Source of the DNA: Candidatus Segatella intestinihominis
GTDB lineage: Bacteria; Bacteroidota; Bacteroidia; Bacteroidales; Bacteroidaceae
Length of the DNA: 17,957 nt
Assembly: GCA_900548535.1 (NCBI GenBank)
Contig: URLG01000054.1
Location: 1 to 17,957 of the forward strand
Reading direction: 5' to 3'
This document shows positions 7,613 to 17,026 of this stretch, piece after piece. The translations under genes were made by a program, and so were the position numbers. How positions within the stretch are numbered: position 1 is the stretch's first letter; each line of letters starts with the position of its first letter. Under the pieces are notes generated by a model. That model was not told where the DNA came from. It saw only the letters and a program-made list of their open reading frames with translations, and searched no databases.

Positions 7613-7644
7613 CAAAAGTACTAAAAAAAACGGATGTAGCCGAA
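7613..7644 (-). promoter_or_regulatory. Bacteroidota-type promoter for the nucleotidyltransferase-nrnA unit
   Basis: TACTTTTG on the minus strand (plus 7613-7620) matches TAnnTTTG exactly. Exactly 20 bases further upstream lies TTCG (plus 7641-7644), three of four bases of the -33 TTTG element. A T8 tract lies just upstream of the -7 box and may help end transcription from tamL; the only pairing before it (GATGTA with TACATC around a long loop) is weak, so I do not call a terminator. Confidence 0.55.
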
Positions 7645-7683
7645 TATTTTCTAGCTTTTTTTTGATTTACATCAACATTTCTT

Positions 7684-10083
7684 CTAGAATGGATAGCCCA
7701 CGGCTAGGTGAAGGCTCTGCGCATCCTTGAATCGAGGGATGTTGTAGAAACCCTTCTTGCTCGTATCGTAGGGCAGATGCAAGCCTACGCCCCAGTCGAC
7801 TCTGACCACAAACATACCCATGTCATAGCGCACTCCGACGCCCGTGCCCACAGCCATCTGCTTATAGAACTTATTCCACTTGAACTTCTCTATGCTGTCG
7901 GTATCGCCACCCTTCATCCATACATTGCCGGCATCCAAGAACAAGGCACCATAAAGATCGCCAAAAATGCGAGGACGATACTCCAGATTGAGCTGTAGCT
8001 TGATGTCGCCCGTACGGAACACGTTGGCATACTTGCCACTAGCCGTCGACAAATCCTGTGCTCCCGGTCCCACTCCCCTTACGCTGAAGGCTCGGATGCT
8101 ATTGGCACCACCCACATAGAACATCTCGGTATAAGGCGCTGACGAGGAGTTGCCATAACTCCATATCAAGCCGGCATCCACATGTCCCACCAAAGTGGAA
8201 TTGTCATTGATGCGCCAATACTTCACGAAGTCGGTCTCCACTTTCAGAAATTGGGAATACTCATTCTTGAAGAGCGTCTTTCCCTCCTCGTTCCACTTCT
8301 CGCCTCCAACCATCTTAATGAGCGAAAGGAGATTGCCCGCCTCGCTGACGGTGGTGGTCCAAACAATGGGATGGCGATAGCTAAGCGGACTATTATACGT
8401 ATAGGTATAGCTCATCTTGGGCACGAAGCGATCGCTCATCGTGGTCATCACGTATGGATTGTGAGCCAGCACGCTATCAAACTTGGCTGTCGTGGAGTTC
8501 ATGTATTCATACGACAGGATGAGCGGACTGTAAGAATGATGATGCTGAGCAGAGGTAGCCCAGGCATAAGTCAGTTCGCCCGATGCCACATGCCGACGGA
8601 AATAGCCTGCACGGTTCAGGATGTTCATGGCAGCCTTGACGGTGGTGGTTGGCGTGCCATAATAGCGACGAGGCATGTGACCGCTACGGAAACGGCGCTC
8701 ATTCTGCGCCATCGTGCGGAAGGCATTCCATGGGGTGATGATACCTGGGAATGACAAGGAGAGATCGGAACCGAACTCATAAGAATTGATCTTATTGGAA
8801 CTACCATTCTGACCAGAGATGGTTTGCCACTCGTGGGAACCATGGATATTGAAGTCCAACTTCTCGCCTCCACGGAAAGCATTGCGCTTGGTGATACCCA
8901 CCACCAGCTCCGGCCCCACTCTGCCCGATGTCTTGCCCTTGGCATTCGCCTCGACATAAAAGTCGTAAGGCTTGTCAAAGACCAAGTCGATGTTGGCATC
9001 CAGCGTGTCTCGATATTGCACATTGCCCAAGCTGTCCTTGAGTTCCATACTGCGAGGGGTAAACTTGATGTTGGTATAGCTAAACAAGCCCATCGACTGC
9101 AAACCCGTCTGAGCATTGGTCTCATAATCCACCATATACAAGCGACGTGGTCGAAGTTTCAACTCCCTGAGCACCACGCCTGCACGAATCGGCATCTTCT
9201 TGCCTGCATACTTGAAACTCAAGTATCTACGCACAAAGGAATCGGTCATCTCCTCCATCATCTGATGACGGAAGTTGATATTGATATTGCCGATATACCA
9301 TTGGCGCTTTACCTCAGGAGCGATGCTATCAGCCATCATCAGGCGCAAGTCTACCTTGCCCGGAACATTCACTGTATCTGCAAGATAAGAGGCATAGCCA
9401 TTCTGGTAATAATAAAATCCATTGTTGCGGAAAAGACGGGTGAGGCGCTGACGCTCCAACTCCAACTGGGAGACATTGAAGGGACTGCCCTTCTTGATGA
9501 GTGCCGATTTGCGAGTGGAATCAATCAACTGCTTGCCATAGACAGGAAAGTTGAGATAACTCACAGAATCCAAGGTCCAGAGATGGCCCAGATTGATACG
9601 ATAAGCCACCTTCGCCTCCTTCGGATTGCGCTGGGTGAGCACCTCATAATCCACCTTACTATTGAAATAGCCATACTTCATCAACTGATGCTCTGCCACC
9701 TGGGCTCGAAGCTGAGGATTGACATTAGCCATCAACTTAGGCTTGGAGCCGAAAGTCTTGGTTATCCACTTGGACAAACCATTATCCGACTGGGAGAAGG
9801 CATTCCATATCCACAGACGCACAGGGAAGGGAGTGCGATAGTAACTGCTACCCATAAAGGCACCCGTAGGAGCCGAAGCCAAGGCATACTCCATCTCCTC
9901 CTTCACCGTATCTACATACGTGGAAGGCTCAAAATTGGAATATTCGATAGGCTTCAAACCCGTGAACAACTGCTCATCGTCCTTGAGGGCACTCGTGGAT
10001 GAGCAACCCGACAAGAGCTGACCTGACAACATCAAGCATGCTGCCATATATATAATAAGGTGTAAATGATGGTCTCTTCTCAT
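7684..10083 (-). CDS. tamL: TamL: Omp85-family outer membrane barrel lipoprotein
   Basis: The 799-residue protein belongs to the BamA/TamA (Omp85) superfamily. It has a lipoprotein signal peptide ending LLSGC (C27), which marks it as TamL, the lipidated TamA counterpart of Bacteroidota. Residues about 120-390 read as POTRA repeats (for example LERQRLTRLFRNNGFYYY at 209-226), and 400-799 as a 16-strand beta-barrel. The family's loop-6 region is at 658-674 (GGANSIRAFSVRGVGPG), followed by the typical ALFLDAGNVW at 713-722. The chain ends in GYPF, with the terminal phenylalanine of an outer-membrane beta-signal. TamL is expected to act in the outer membrane with TamB in inserting proteins or moving lipids. 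Its ATG is only 6 bases after the tamB stop, so the two are almost certainly translated from one message. The order tamB then tamL is the reverse of Escherichia coli tamA-tamB. Confidence 0.9.
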   Translation of the reverse strand: MRRDHHLHLIIYMAACLMLSGQLLSGCSSTSALKDDEQLFTGLKPIEYSNFEPSTYVDTVKEEMEYALASAPTGAFMGSSYYRTPFPVRLWIWNAFSQSDNGLSKWITKTFGSKPKLMANVNPQLRAQVAEHQLMKYGYFNSKVDYEVLTQRNPKEAKVAYRINLGHLWTLDSVSYLNFPVYGKQLIDSTRKSALIKKGSPFNVSQLELERQRLTRLFRNNGFYYYQNGYASYLADTVNVPGKVDLRLMMADSIAPEVKRQWYIGNININFRHQMMEEMTDSFVRRYLSFKYAGKKMPIRAGVVLRELKLRPRRLYMVDYETNAQTGLQSMGLFSYTNIKFTPRSMELKDSLGNVQYRDTLDANIDLVFDKPYDFYVEANAKGKTSGRVGPELVVGITKRNAFRGGEKLDFNIHGSHEWQTISGQNGSSNKINSYEFGSDLSLSFPGIITPWNAFRTMAQNERRFRSGHMPRRYYGTPTTTVKAAMNILNRAGYFRRHVASGELTYAWATSAQHHHSYSPLILSYEYMNSTTAKFDSVLAHNPYVMTTMSDRFVPKMSYTYTYNSPLSYRHPIVWTTTVSEAGNLLSLIKMVGGEKWNEEGKTLFKNEYSQFLKVETDFVKYWRINDNSTLVGHVDAGLIWSYGNSSSAPYTEMFYVGGANSIRAFSVRGVGPGAQDLSTASGKYANVFRTGDIKLQLNLEYRPRIFGDLYGALFLDAGNVWMKGGDTDSIEKFKWNKFYKQMAVGTGVGVRYDMGMFVVRVDWGVGLHLPYDTSKKGFYNIPRFKDAQSLHLAVGYPF

Positions 10084-10089
10084 ATCTGC

Positions 10090-13000
10090 TTATTTCATCT
10101 TCAATGGGTCAAACTGCTGGGCAGCCTTACCCTTGTCCACTGAATCTTTCTTCTGAACGGGGGCTGCCGCTGGTATCTGTGGCGTATCAGTCTTGAAACG
10201 GAAGATGTCTGTAAACTTAGACAACTTTCTGCGCCAAGTGAAACCGACACCATACTCGCCTATCTGACCTTCCAACCAGTCGTAGGTGTTATTGTTGTAG
10301 AAGGCGCGCACATACATGCTGGCACCCTGGTTCAAACGATATTGCAACTCCACATTGTTGAAGAACATATCATTGTTGTTTCTTGTATTCTCCATCTCGG
10401 CACCTGTAGATACCTTGCCACCCACGGTGAAGCTCAAACGATTGTTGAAGAATCGCTTGGCAAACTTGAAGTTATAGTCGGTGTGCAAGGCACCGGCGGC
10501 ATTGGTGGAGTTATCCACCGACATACCCATATCCAAGCCGATGGAGCGCATGGCAGTTCCGGCGATGTTATTGATCTCGGAATTGAGGAAGGAAGTCAGG
10601 GCACTGTTCATGGAGAACGAGCTGGTATTGCCACTCGCCAGATACATACCCGATGCCAACATGGTGATGGCTATCTTGCCTCGCTCCTCTACACTCATCG
10701 CATTGAGTTCATCCTGCAAGGTACCGTCGTTGGAAGCAGAGATGATAAACTGGATACCTGGCTTCTCCAAAGTCTGCGACAATTTCACACCGCAGACGAA
10801 GTCTACCTGCCTGCCATTTCCCTCTCCTTCATTCACCGTAGCCTTGATGTCCTCGGTGGCTGTGATGCTCAGAGTTGGGTTGAACGGATCGCCATTAAAC
10901 CGGATATAGCTGCCATCCTGGATGTTGAAGGTCTTCAATGGGATGATAGGGAGAGAGTATTTCATCTCGCCATCATTCAGCGTATACTTACCCGTCAAAG
11001 TGATGCCATCCACAGAATTGTAGCCCATAAGCAAATCGCCACCGCCCATCAAGTCTACATAGTTGGTCTTGTCGGTATTGAGCGCACAGAGGATATGGGC
11101 TGACTCATCTATGGAGATACCCATCTGCATAGAGAATCCTTCCAATGCAGGACGCTCCACTGCCACAGGTTTGCCACTCTGGAAGTCGGTAAACTTGACG
11201 AGCTCATCCAGTTGGGTATCCGTAGTAAGCTCAGATTCCCTCAGGACATAGGTCATATCGGTGTTGCCCAACACATCCAGCTTGCCACGCATACTGAGAT
11301 TGCTCAGCGGTCCTTGCATCATGCCATAGAAGTTGACGTAAGCCTTACCGAATGCCTCGGAACGAGCATTCTCCTTGGCATCGATGAGCAGGAAGTTCTG
11401 GGCACGCATGCGGATATTGAGCAGCATGTTGCTGACATTGGTAAAGTCGAGGTCTCCCTGAAGATTGAGCGGACTCTCATTGTTGGCATACATCATGAAG
11501 TTCTCGAAGAGCAACTTACTACCCACGATGCGCACGGGGTCGTTGGCAAAACGCATGGTTACGCCGTAAGGCACACTCACCAGATAAGCCGAGTCGAGAT
11601 ATACCTCGCCCTCTACATCCAGTTTGCTCAAGGCTCCCTTCAGCAAGAGCTTGCCTTCACCATAGCCCTTGAGACCGATAATCTGATCGGGCACAAAACC
11701 ATTGGCAAAGTGGAGCGGCAATCGCTCCATGCCCAGCTCGGCATCGAGATAGCCATCGCCCTCCGACTTATAAGTACCCTTTACGGTGCCCACTTCCTCG
11801 CCCTCGTAGGTCAGGAAGCCGTCTACATAGTGAGAGCCATCGCTCTTAGGCATATATACGAACTCGGAACCGACATCGCCCATCGGGCATTTCTCGTATA
11901 CCAAGTTGTCTATCTTCAGGTTAGAAGACACGGAGAGGTCTTCCTTGGTCTGCACAATATGGAAGTCACCATCCATGACACCCTGGATATCAGGCATGTA
12001 AGGTATCACACTGAGCAGCTTGTCCAGATTGAATTTGCTCATGCTGACAGTAAGATCTTGCAGGGCATCCTCATTCTCATCATTGCTATAGATACGCACA
12101 CCCATGCCTCCAGCCGCCTTCAACACAAGGTTAGCCGATACTCGGTCGTCATTGCCCAGCATCAGGTAGTTATCGTCATTGGCTGTAAACTTCTTATAAC
12201 CCAGTACAGGATGGGTATCTATCAAGGAAATCTTGACGCCATTATCCAGCAAGAGCGCAGCCAAACCTACATCCACACCCAACTTGTTGTTGGCATCATA
12301 GATGCGGGCATCGATATTGGAGCCTTGCTCCTGCAGCTCGCCTTCCACCAATGCCTTGAACACATACTGTGGGTTGTTGCGATTATTTTGCACGCGAGCA
12401 GCATACTTGATGGTATCACCCTGCGTATGAATCAGGGCACGGATGGTATCCAGCTGAATGCCACTCGCCACCAAAGAGTCTACGTTCAGGTAACCATTCA
12501 GTCCAGTAATTGGCGATGCAGTCAAGTCCATGTCCACTGCCTTAAACTGATAGCCACAGTAATTGATAAATCGAGAGATGAAGTTGTCCTTGCCCGTAGA
12601 GAGATAAATATGTCCCAATGGGAACTGATTGCGTATCTTCACCTGGTCGATACGACGATTCTTCAGTTGCTTGACAAGCTCCTTTTGGAGTCCAGTGAGC
12701 CTATTCAAGAGCATCTGATAGCCACCATGCGCATCCATATTGAGATGGAAATCGCCACACGCTGCGATGGCATGGGTGGTATCTCTACGAGTGAAGATGT
12801 CAACATCCACACCCACAGGGCGATACACCGCATCAGGAGTCTTGATAGTAATATCGCTCATATTAGCCATCAGCTGATGGCTATCCTTCAAATTGGATTT
12901 CAAATCCACCACTCCACAAAGCGAAGCATTCACTGGCTTCTGGGTAATCTCGAAAAGATAGAGGTTGGCATCACGCACATCTGCCGTCAATGTGGCTTGC

Positions 13001-14823
13001 AGATTCTTGGAATGAGTCAATGCATCCAGGCTCACCAATCCCTTGAGATACTGGTTCTTGCTGTCCACATCGGCATGTATCTTGCCATTTGCCACATGAG
13101 CCACAGCCAAGATATTATCCAACTTGTACTTGTCATAATGCACATGGTTTACCTTAGCCTTGGCTTGTAGGCGCGTTCTTGGCGAGAGCATATCCACGCC
13201 CACGCCCTTAGCCTCCAGATTACCGGTAAAGGTATAGAGGTCTTGCTTAGGCAAGAAATGCTTAGCCTGCACATTGTGCGCCTGCACCTTAGCCTGATAA
13301 GCCAAACTGTTCATATCAAAACTGCCATCCTTGCGCATCTTGGCATCTACCTTGGCATCCAGCTTCACACTGCCTTTGCCTTCAGTGACGGCTAGCTTAG
13401 TAGCATACTTGGAGCCATTCGCCTGGATATTGCCCTGGATGCCTATGCCACTAGGGATGCGGATGTCTCGCATCAAGGATGGATCGAGCATCGCTGTCAC
13501 AAAACCTAGATGGTAGGTGCGTGCCTTCAAGTTTACATTTGCCTTCAGTCGGCTCATGTCCATCATATTCGCCAGTTCGCCATCGGCGCTAAGTTGGAAT
13601 GCCGTTGGCAGGTTTACCTTCAATCCCGAGAAGGACGCCTGCTGCATATTTCCCCTAAAAGTGCCTGCTACGTTCAATGGATAATAAGGCCACTGACGCT
13701 TCATTGGCTTAGGCAGGGCATCTCCAATAAAGAGGAAGAGATCTGATCTACCCACTGAGCCATCTATCTGCGCCATCAACTTGCCCGGATTCTTGTCGGC
13801 AAAGGCATCGAGGTCCATATCCACATGAGCCTTCAACTGAGATACGGGGGTACGGAGATAGATGTCGGGTAGTTGCAGCTTGAGCGAATCCATCACAAAG
13901 CGGCCAGCCAATTGATTGACGGCAAGTCCACACTTCTCTCGGAACTGTGCCTCCCTAATCTTGACATCCAACTTGGAATCGCAGAAATAGAAAGAATCAG
14001 CCTTCAATGCCATCTCTGCCAAGGCTAGATGATTGAAGTCCATGCCCGAAACGGGGCGTTCAAAATTATTGTCATAGTTTACTCGGCCTCCCTTCCAGTC
14101 CAAACTGCCCACTTGGTACAATCCCTTATACAAGTCGAGATAGGTGGTTTGGGCTTGGGCATCGCCAAAATAAGCATTTACCTGAAGGGTGTCTCCAGGC
14201 ATGTGTAGGGTAAAGTCGGTGTTCTTTAGTTTTAGCTTTTGGATATTGATCTTCCAAAAATTGGAGCTCGGCGTTGTGTCTGGCGGAACGGTATCACTCA
14301 GTTCCACCGATAGCTTGGCATCCGAGATCAAGGCATGGTTCACGTTAACGTGCTCCTTGCCCAAGTCGATGCCATGTGCCATCAAACGCAAAGAGCCCAC
14401 ATCTCCCTTGATGCGAGCTTCATGGATAAAGTTGGTGGTGTTCACCTTCATGCGAGTGAAGTTGAGCTCGTCCACCATCACCTGGTTGCTAAAGAGCGGC
14501 AACAACTGCACGTCGACCACCATTCGCTGAATGTCGGCCACCGTGTCTTTCTTGTTGCGCAAAGCCAAATTGGGTTGAGTTTGCAGTGAATCAATGGGTT
14601 GCAGAACTTTTACGCCTTCCACGCCCAACTTTAGTGGGAAGACCAGTTCCACATGCTTCACTGAAATATCCATGCCCGTAGATTCAGAAGCGTAGGCAGC
14701 CACCTGCTTTACCGCCCAATTCTGCACGGGTGGCAAATAAAGCAACAGGGTGAGCAATAAGATGAGCAGCAATGGGGTCATGATGATACCCGCCACCCAT
14801 TTTACATACTTCTTCATAAGCAT
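10090..14823 (-). CDS. tamB: TamB: translocation and assembly module, inner-membrane-anchored bridge protein
   Basis: The 1577-residue protein has one N-terminal membrane anchor (about residues 8-31, a leucine-rich run before YLPPVQNW) and then a very long periplasmic part of short beta-strands typical of AsmA-like/TamB proteins, which form a hydrophobic groove. The C-terminal TamB domain (DUF490) is recognisable from about residue 1308 (FNGDPFNPTLSITA) through LNSEINNIAG to GVGFTWRRKLSKF near 1530. TamB spans the periplasm and docks on its Omp85 partner; in proteobacteria it has been linked to outer-membrane protein assembly and to phospholipid transport. The C-terminal tail (proline, alanine and lysine rich) follows. 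Two starts are possible, ATG at 14823 and at 14817 (MLMKKYVKW or MKKYVKW); the second gives a more usual anchor. It begins 15 bases after the pseudouridine synthase stop and runs into tamL with a 6-base gap. Confidence 0.92.
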   Translation of the reverse strand: MLMKKYVKWVAGIIMTPLLLILLLTLLLYLPPVQNWAVKQVAAYASESTGMDISVKHVELVFPLKLGVEGVKVLQPIDSLQTQPNLALRNKKDTVADIQRMVVDVQLLPLFSNQVMVDELNFTRMKVNTTNFIHEARIKGDVGSLRLMAHGIDLGKEHVNVNHALISDAKLSVELSDTVPPDTTPSSNFWKINIQKLKLKNTDFTLHMPGDTLQVNAYFGDAQAQTTYLDLYKGLYQVGSLDWKGGRVNYDNNFERPVSGMDFNHLALAEMALKADSFYFCDSKLDVKIREAQFREKCGLAVNQLAGRFVMDSLKLQLPDIYLRTPVSQLKAHVDMDLDAFADKNPGKLMAQIDGSVGRSDLFLFIGDALPKPMKRQWPYYPLNVAGTFRGNMQQASFSGLKVNLPTAFQLSADGELANMMDMSRLKANVNLKARTYHLGFVTAMLDPSLMRDIRIPSGIGIQGNIQANGSKYATKLAVTEGKGSVKLDAKVDAKMRKDGSFDMNSLAYQAKVQAHNVQAKHFLPKQDLYTFTGNLEAKGVGVDMLSPRTRLQAKAKVNHVHYDKYKLDNILAVAHVANGKIHADVDSKNQYLKGLVSLDALTHSKNLQATLTADVRDANLYLFEITQKPVNASLCGVVDLKSNLKDSHQLMANMSDITIKTPDAVYRPVGVDVDIFTRRDTTHAIAACGDFHLNMDAHGGYQMLLNRLTGLQKELVKQLKNRRIDQVKIRNQFPLGHIYLSTGKDNFISRFINYCGYQFKAVDMDLTASPITGLNGYLNVDSLVASGIQLDTIRALIHTQGDTIKYAARVQNNRNNPQYVFKALVEGELQEQGSNIDARIYDANNKLGVDVGLAALLLDNGVKISLIDTHPVLGYKKFTANDDNYLMLGNDDRVSANLVLKAAGGMGVRIYSNDENEDALQDLTVSMSKFNLDKLLSVIPYMPDIQGVMDGDFHIVQTKEDLSVSSNLKIDNLVYEKCPMGDVGSEFVYMPKSDGSHYVDGFLTYEGEEVGTVKGTYKSEGDGYLDAELGMERLPLHFANGFVPDQIIGLKGYGEGKLLLKGALSKLDVEGEVYLDSAYLVSVPYGVTMRFANDPVRIVGSKLLFENFMMYANNESPLNLQGDLDFTNVSNMLLNIRMRAQNFLLIDAKENARSEAFGKAYVNFYGMMQGPLSNLSMRGKLDVLGNTDMTYVLRESELTTDTQLDELVKFTDFQSGKPVAVERPALEGFSMQMGISIDESAHILCALNTDKTNYVDLMGGGDLLMGYNSVDGITLTGKYTLNDGEMKYSLPIIPLKTFNIQDGSYIRFNGDPFNPTLSITATEDIKATVNEGEGNGRQVDFVCGVKLSQTLEKPGIQFIISASNDGTLQDELNAMSVEERGKIAITMLASGMYLASGNTSSFSMNSALTSFLNSEINNIAGTAMRSIGLDMGMSVDNSTNAAGALHTDYNFKFAKRFFNNRLSFTVGGKVSTGAEMENTRNNNDMFFNNVELQYRLNQGASMYVRAFYNNNTYDWLEGQIGEYGVGFTWRRKLSKFTDIFRFKTDTPQIPAAAPVQKKDSVDKGKAAQQFDPLKMK

Positions 14824-14838
14824 GGATTCATTTAAAAG

Positions 14839-15507
14839 TTAAGGAGCAATAGCTCGCCATAGATTATCGTCGGGCAAAGGAGCCTCTACCACGATTTTCT
14901 CTTTAGATACTGGATGAACAAACTCTACACGATGAGAGAGGAGCGAGATGCTGCCATCGGCATTGCTGCGTGGCGAGCCATACTTCAAGTCGCCCTTGAT
15001 AGGGCATCCCATCTTGGCTAGCTGGCATCTTATCTGGTGGTGTCTGCCTGTCATCAAGTTTACCTCCAGCAGGGTATAGTGGTCTGTATGTCCTATCACC
15101 TTATACTTCAGTATCGCCTTCTTCGAGTTCTTCACCTCATGGTCGTAAGCATAACTCTTGTTTTGTTTTTCGTTTCTCACTATCCAGTGGGTCAAAGTCG
15201 CCTCCGTCTCCCTAGGCATATTCTTCACAATGGCCCAATAGGTCTTGTGTACCTCGCCATCACGAAACATATTGTTGAGTCGGCTCAGCGCCTTGGAAGT
15301 CTTGGCAAATACCACGAGTCCTGAAACAGGACGATCAAGGCGATGCACCACGCCCAGGAACACATTGCCTGGCTTCTGGTACTTCTCCTTGATATACTGT
15401 TTCACAGTCTCCGAGAGAGGTTCGTCGCCGGTCTTGTCGCCCTGTACGATTTCACCACTTCTCTTAGAGACTATGATTATATGGTTGTCTTCGTAAACTA
15501 CCTGCAT
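14839..15507 (-). CDS. RluA-family RNA pseudouridine synthase
   Basis: The 222-residue protein is a short RluA-type pseudouridine synthase, which isomerises uridine in rRNA or tRNA in the cytoplasm. The catalytic motif HRLDRPVSGLVVFAK spans 55-69, with D58 the catalytic aspartate. The second conserved block, TGRHHQIRCQLAKMGCPI, lies near residues 154-171, followed by GDLKYG. There is no N-terminal S4 RNA-binding domain, so it is of the compact type (like RluA or TruC) rather than RluC or RluD; the target uridine cannot be assigned. It lies 33 bases after fabG and 15 bases before tamB, on the same strand, and so appears to be part of the tetR-fabG-tamB-tamL transcript, although its job is unrelated to the envelope. 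Confidence 0.9.
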   Translation of the reverse strand: MQVVYEDNHIIIVSKRSGEIVQGDKTGDEPLSETVKQYIKEKYQKPGNVFLGVVHRLDRPVSGLVVFAKTSKALSRLNNMFRDGEVHKTYWAIVKNMPRETEATLTHWIVRNEKQNKSYAYDHEVKNSKKAILKYKVIGHTDHYTLLEVNLMTGRHHQIRCQLAKMGCPIKGDLKYGSPRSNADGSISLLSHRVEFVHPVSKEKIVVEAPLPDDNLWRAIAP

Positions 15508-15540
15508 GTTTTGTCTTTAGATAAAACTAGCTTGTGCAGA

Positions 15541-16299
15541 TTACATGTTCATACCACCGTCGATCTGGATAACCTGGCCACTTACGTAGCTAGACATATC
15601 AGAAGCGAGGAAGAGACATACGTTAGCAATGTCCTCTACCTGACCACCACGGCGCAAAGGAATCTTCTTCATCCAGTCCTTGCGGATTTCCTCTGGCAAC
15701 TGTGCTGTCATAGCTGTCTCGATGAAGCCAGGAGCCACAGCGTTAGCACGAACACCCTTAGGACCCAACTCCTGAGCGATAGACTTAGCAAGACCAATCA
15801 TACCTGCCTTAGAAGCAGAATAGTTGCACTGGCCAGCGTTACCGTGTACACCTACTACAGAAGCCATATTGATGATAGAACCACCACGCTGACGTAGCAT
15901 GATAGGAGAGCAAGCATGGATGAAGTTGAAAGCAGACTTCAAGTTTACGTTCAACACAGCATCCCACTGAGCCTCGCTCATACGAAGCATCAAACCGTCC
16001 TTAGTGATACCAGCATTGTTAACGAGGATATCAATAGAACCGAAGTCAGCATGAATCTGCTTAACTGTCTTCTCAGTCTCCTCAAAGTCAGCAGCATTAC
16101 CTGCATAAGCACGGCAAGTTACGCCGAGAGCCTCAATCTCCTTGCGAGTAGCCTCCAAACCAGCAGCCATATCGTCGTTGAGTACGAGGTCTGTGAATGC
16201 GATGTTAGCGCCCTCAGAGGCGAACTTCATAGCGACAGCCTTACCGATGCCGCGAGCAGCACCTGTAATCAGGGCTGTCTTACCACTTAATAATCCCAT
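15541..16299 (-). CDS. fabG: 3-oxoacyl-[acyl-carrier-protein] reductase
   Basis: The 252-residue protein is a classical short-chain dehydrogenase/reductase and most likely FabG, the NADPH-dependent reductase of the fatty acid elongation cycle in the cytoplasm. The Rossmann motif TGAARGIG is at 12-19, the NNAG motif at 94-97, and the catalytic residues N119, S147, Y160 and K164 (NYSASKAG) are all in place. The C-terminal VSGQVIQIDGGMNM is close to the FabG consensus. Other short-chain dehydrogenases share these motifs, but overall similarity to FabG is high. It is not beside fabD, acpP or fabF here. It follows tetR after 77 bases and precedes the pseudouridine synthase by 33. A near-match to a -7 box in the 77-base gap (TCATTTTG, one mismatch) could allow some independent transcription. 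Confidence 0.88.
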   Translation of the reverse strand: MGLLSGKTALITGAARGIGKAVAMKFASEGANIAFTDLVLNDDMAAGLEATRKEIEALGVTCRAYAGNAADFEETEKTVKQIHADFGSIDILVNNAGITKDGLMLRMSEAQWDAVLNVNLKSAFNFIHACSPIMLRQRGGSIINMASVVGVHGNAGQCNYSASKAGMIGLAKSIAQELGPKGVRANAVAPGFIETAMTAQLPEEIRKDWMKKIPLRRGGQVEDIANVCLFLASDMSSYVSGQVIQIDGGMNM

Positions 16300-16377
16300 T
16301 TCTTTTCTAATTTATTAATTTACAGTTATTTATATTCTTATCAAAATGATTTGCTGAAAATTTGCAGAGAACGAGTA

Positions 16378-16974
16378 TTACAATTTCAACCCGGATTTGC
16401 CTAAAGCGCCATAAACTACCTTAGCTACCAAAGGTTTGCTCGACTCTACATTCAGACCATGACCGAGACGCCCATAGATAAATGGCACTTCCAAGCCCTT
16501 GATACAATAGTGAGTAATATCTGCCACCAGGTCGATATTATCAATATCAAACTCTCCATCTTCTTTACCTTCGGCATAAATCTTACGGAGAATCTCTATC
16601 TCATCCTCATCAAAGTTCTTGCGAGCCTTCTCCACCATCCATATATTGCGGAAAAATTCAGCGCGCAGATTACCATTACGCACCACCGTCTCCTTGATCA
16701 TGCTGAGATGAGTATAGATCAATTCTATGATCTTATCCTGTGGTCGCATCTTACAGGAGGCAACCTCGTCCAACTTTTCAGATAGACGCTCCAATTCAGA
16801 TTCTATCACTGCGTAATAGACATCTTCCTTTCTGCTAAAATAGGTATAAAGTGTACGACGTCCCTTGCCAGAAGCCACAGCAATATCATTCATTGTTGTA
16901 TTGGCAATTCCGTTTTTGGCAAACAGTTGTCGAGCCACATCTACCAGTTTTTGTCTTGTTTTGGATATTGACAT
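16378..16974 (-). CDS. TetR/AcrR family transcriptional regulator
   Basis: The 198-residue protein has the N-terminal TetR DNA-binding domain: a first helix at about 5-20 (TRQKLVDVARQLFAKNG), then a helix-turn-helix at 27-47 containing TMNDIAVASGKGRRTLYTYF, followed by SRKEDVYYAVIE. The remaining 130 residues form the helical ligand and dimerisation domain, which is too variable to predict the ligand. It is the first gene of the series leading to fabG and tamB-tamL, so it may repress its own operon in response to a fatty-acid-like or envelope signal; this is inference from position. It has an exact Bacteroidota promoter, an inverted repeat over the -7 box, and an unusually strong ribosome binding site for this phylum. 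The ATG at 16974 is fixed by that site. Confidence 0.88.
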   Translation of the reverse strand: MSISKTRQKLVDVARQLFAKNGIANTTMNDIAVASGKGRRTLYTYFSRKEDVYYAVIESELERLSEKLDEVASCKMRPQDKIIELIYTHLSMIKETVVRNGNLRAEFFRNIWMVEKARKNFDEDEIEILRKIYAEGKEDGEFDIDNIDLVADITHYCIKGLEVPFIYGRLGHGLNVESSKPLVAKVVYGALGKSGLKL

Positions 16975-16982
16975 ATCGAAGT

Positions 16983-16988
16983 ACCTCC
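16983..16988 (-). promoter_or_regulatory. Strong Shine-Dalgarno sequence of tetR
   Basis: The minus strand reads GGAGGT (plus ACCTCC at 16983-16988), 8 bases before the tetR ATG. Other genes in this window have no comparable site, in line with the weak Shine-Dalgarno use of Bacteroidota, so this one stands out and fixes the start. Confidence 0.7.
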
Positions 16989-17000
16989 GTAGTTATTTAA

Positions 17001-17026
17001 TTGCACATAAAATTATCTGTGTGCAA
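17001..17026. promoter_or_regulatory. Inverted repeat over the tetR promoter, possible TetR operator
   Basis: TTGCACA (17001-17007) and TGTGCAA (17020-17026) are perfect inverted arms separated by 12 bases, with arm centres 19 bases apart. The right arm shares bases with the -7 box of tetR (17024-17031), so a bound dimer would block the promoter. Placement and geometry fit self-repression by TetR, but binding is an inference. Confidence 0.5.

Noticed and set aside
8824..10002. A 392-codon open frame on the plus strand opposite tamL
   Set aside because: It is antisense to a well-supported outer membrane protein gene, with shadow-like composition.
11212..13170. A 652-codon open frame on the plus strand opposite tamB
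   Set aside because: It is entirely antisense to tamB, whose own sequence is clearly a TamB protein. The translated frame is rich in histidine, isoleucine and glutamine with no recognisable domain, as expected of a frame opposite a gene with strong codon bias.
16300..16377. A separate promoter for fabG
   Set aside because: TCATTTTG matches the -7 box with one mismatch, but no -33 TTTG is found at the usual spacing, so I do not list it as a feature.
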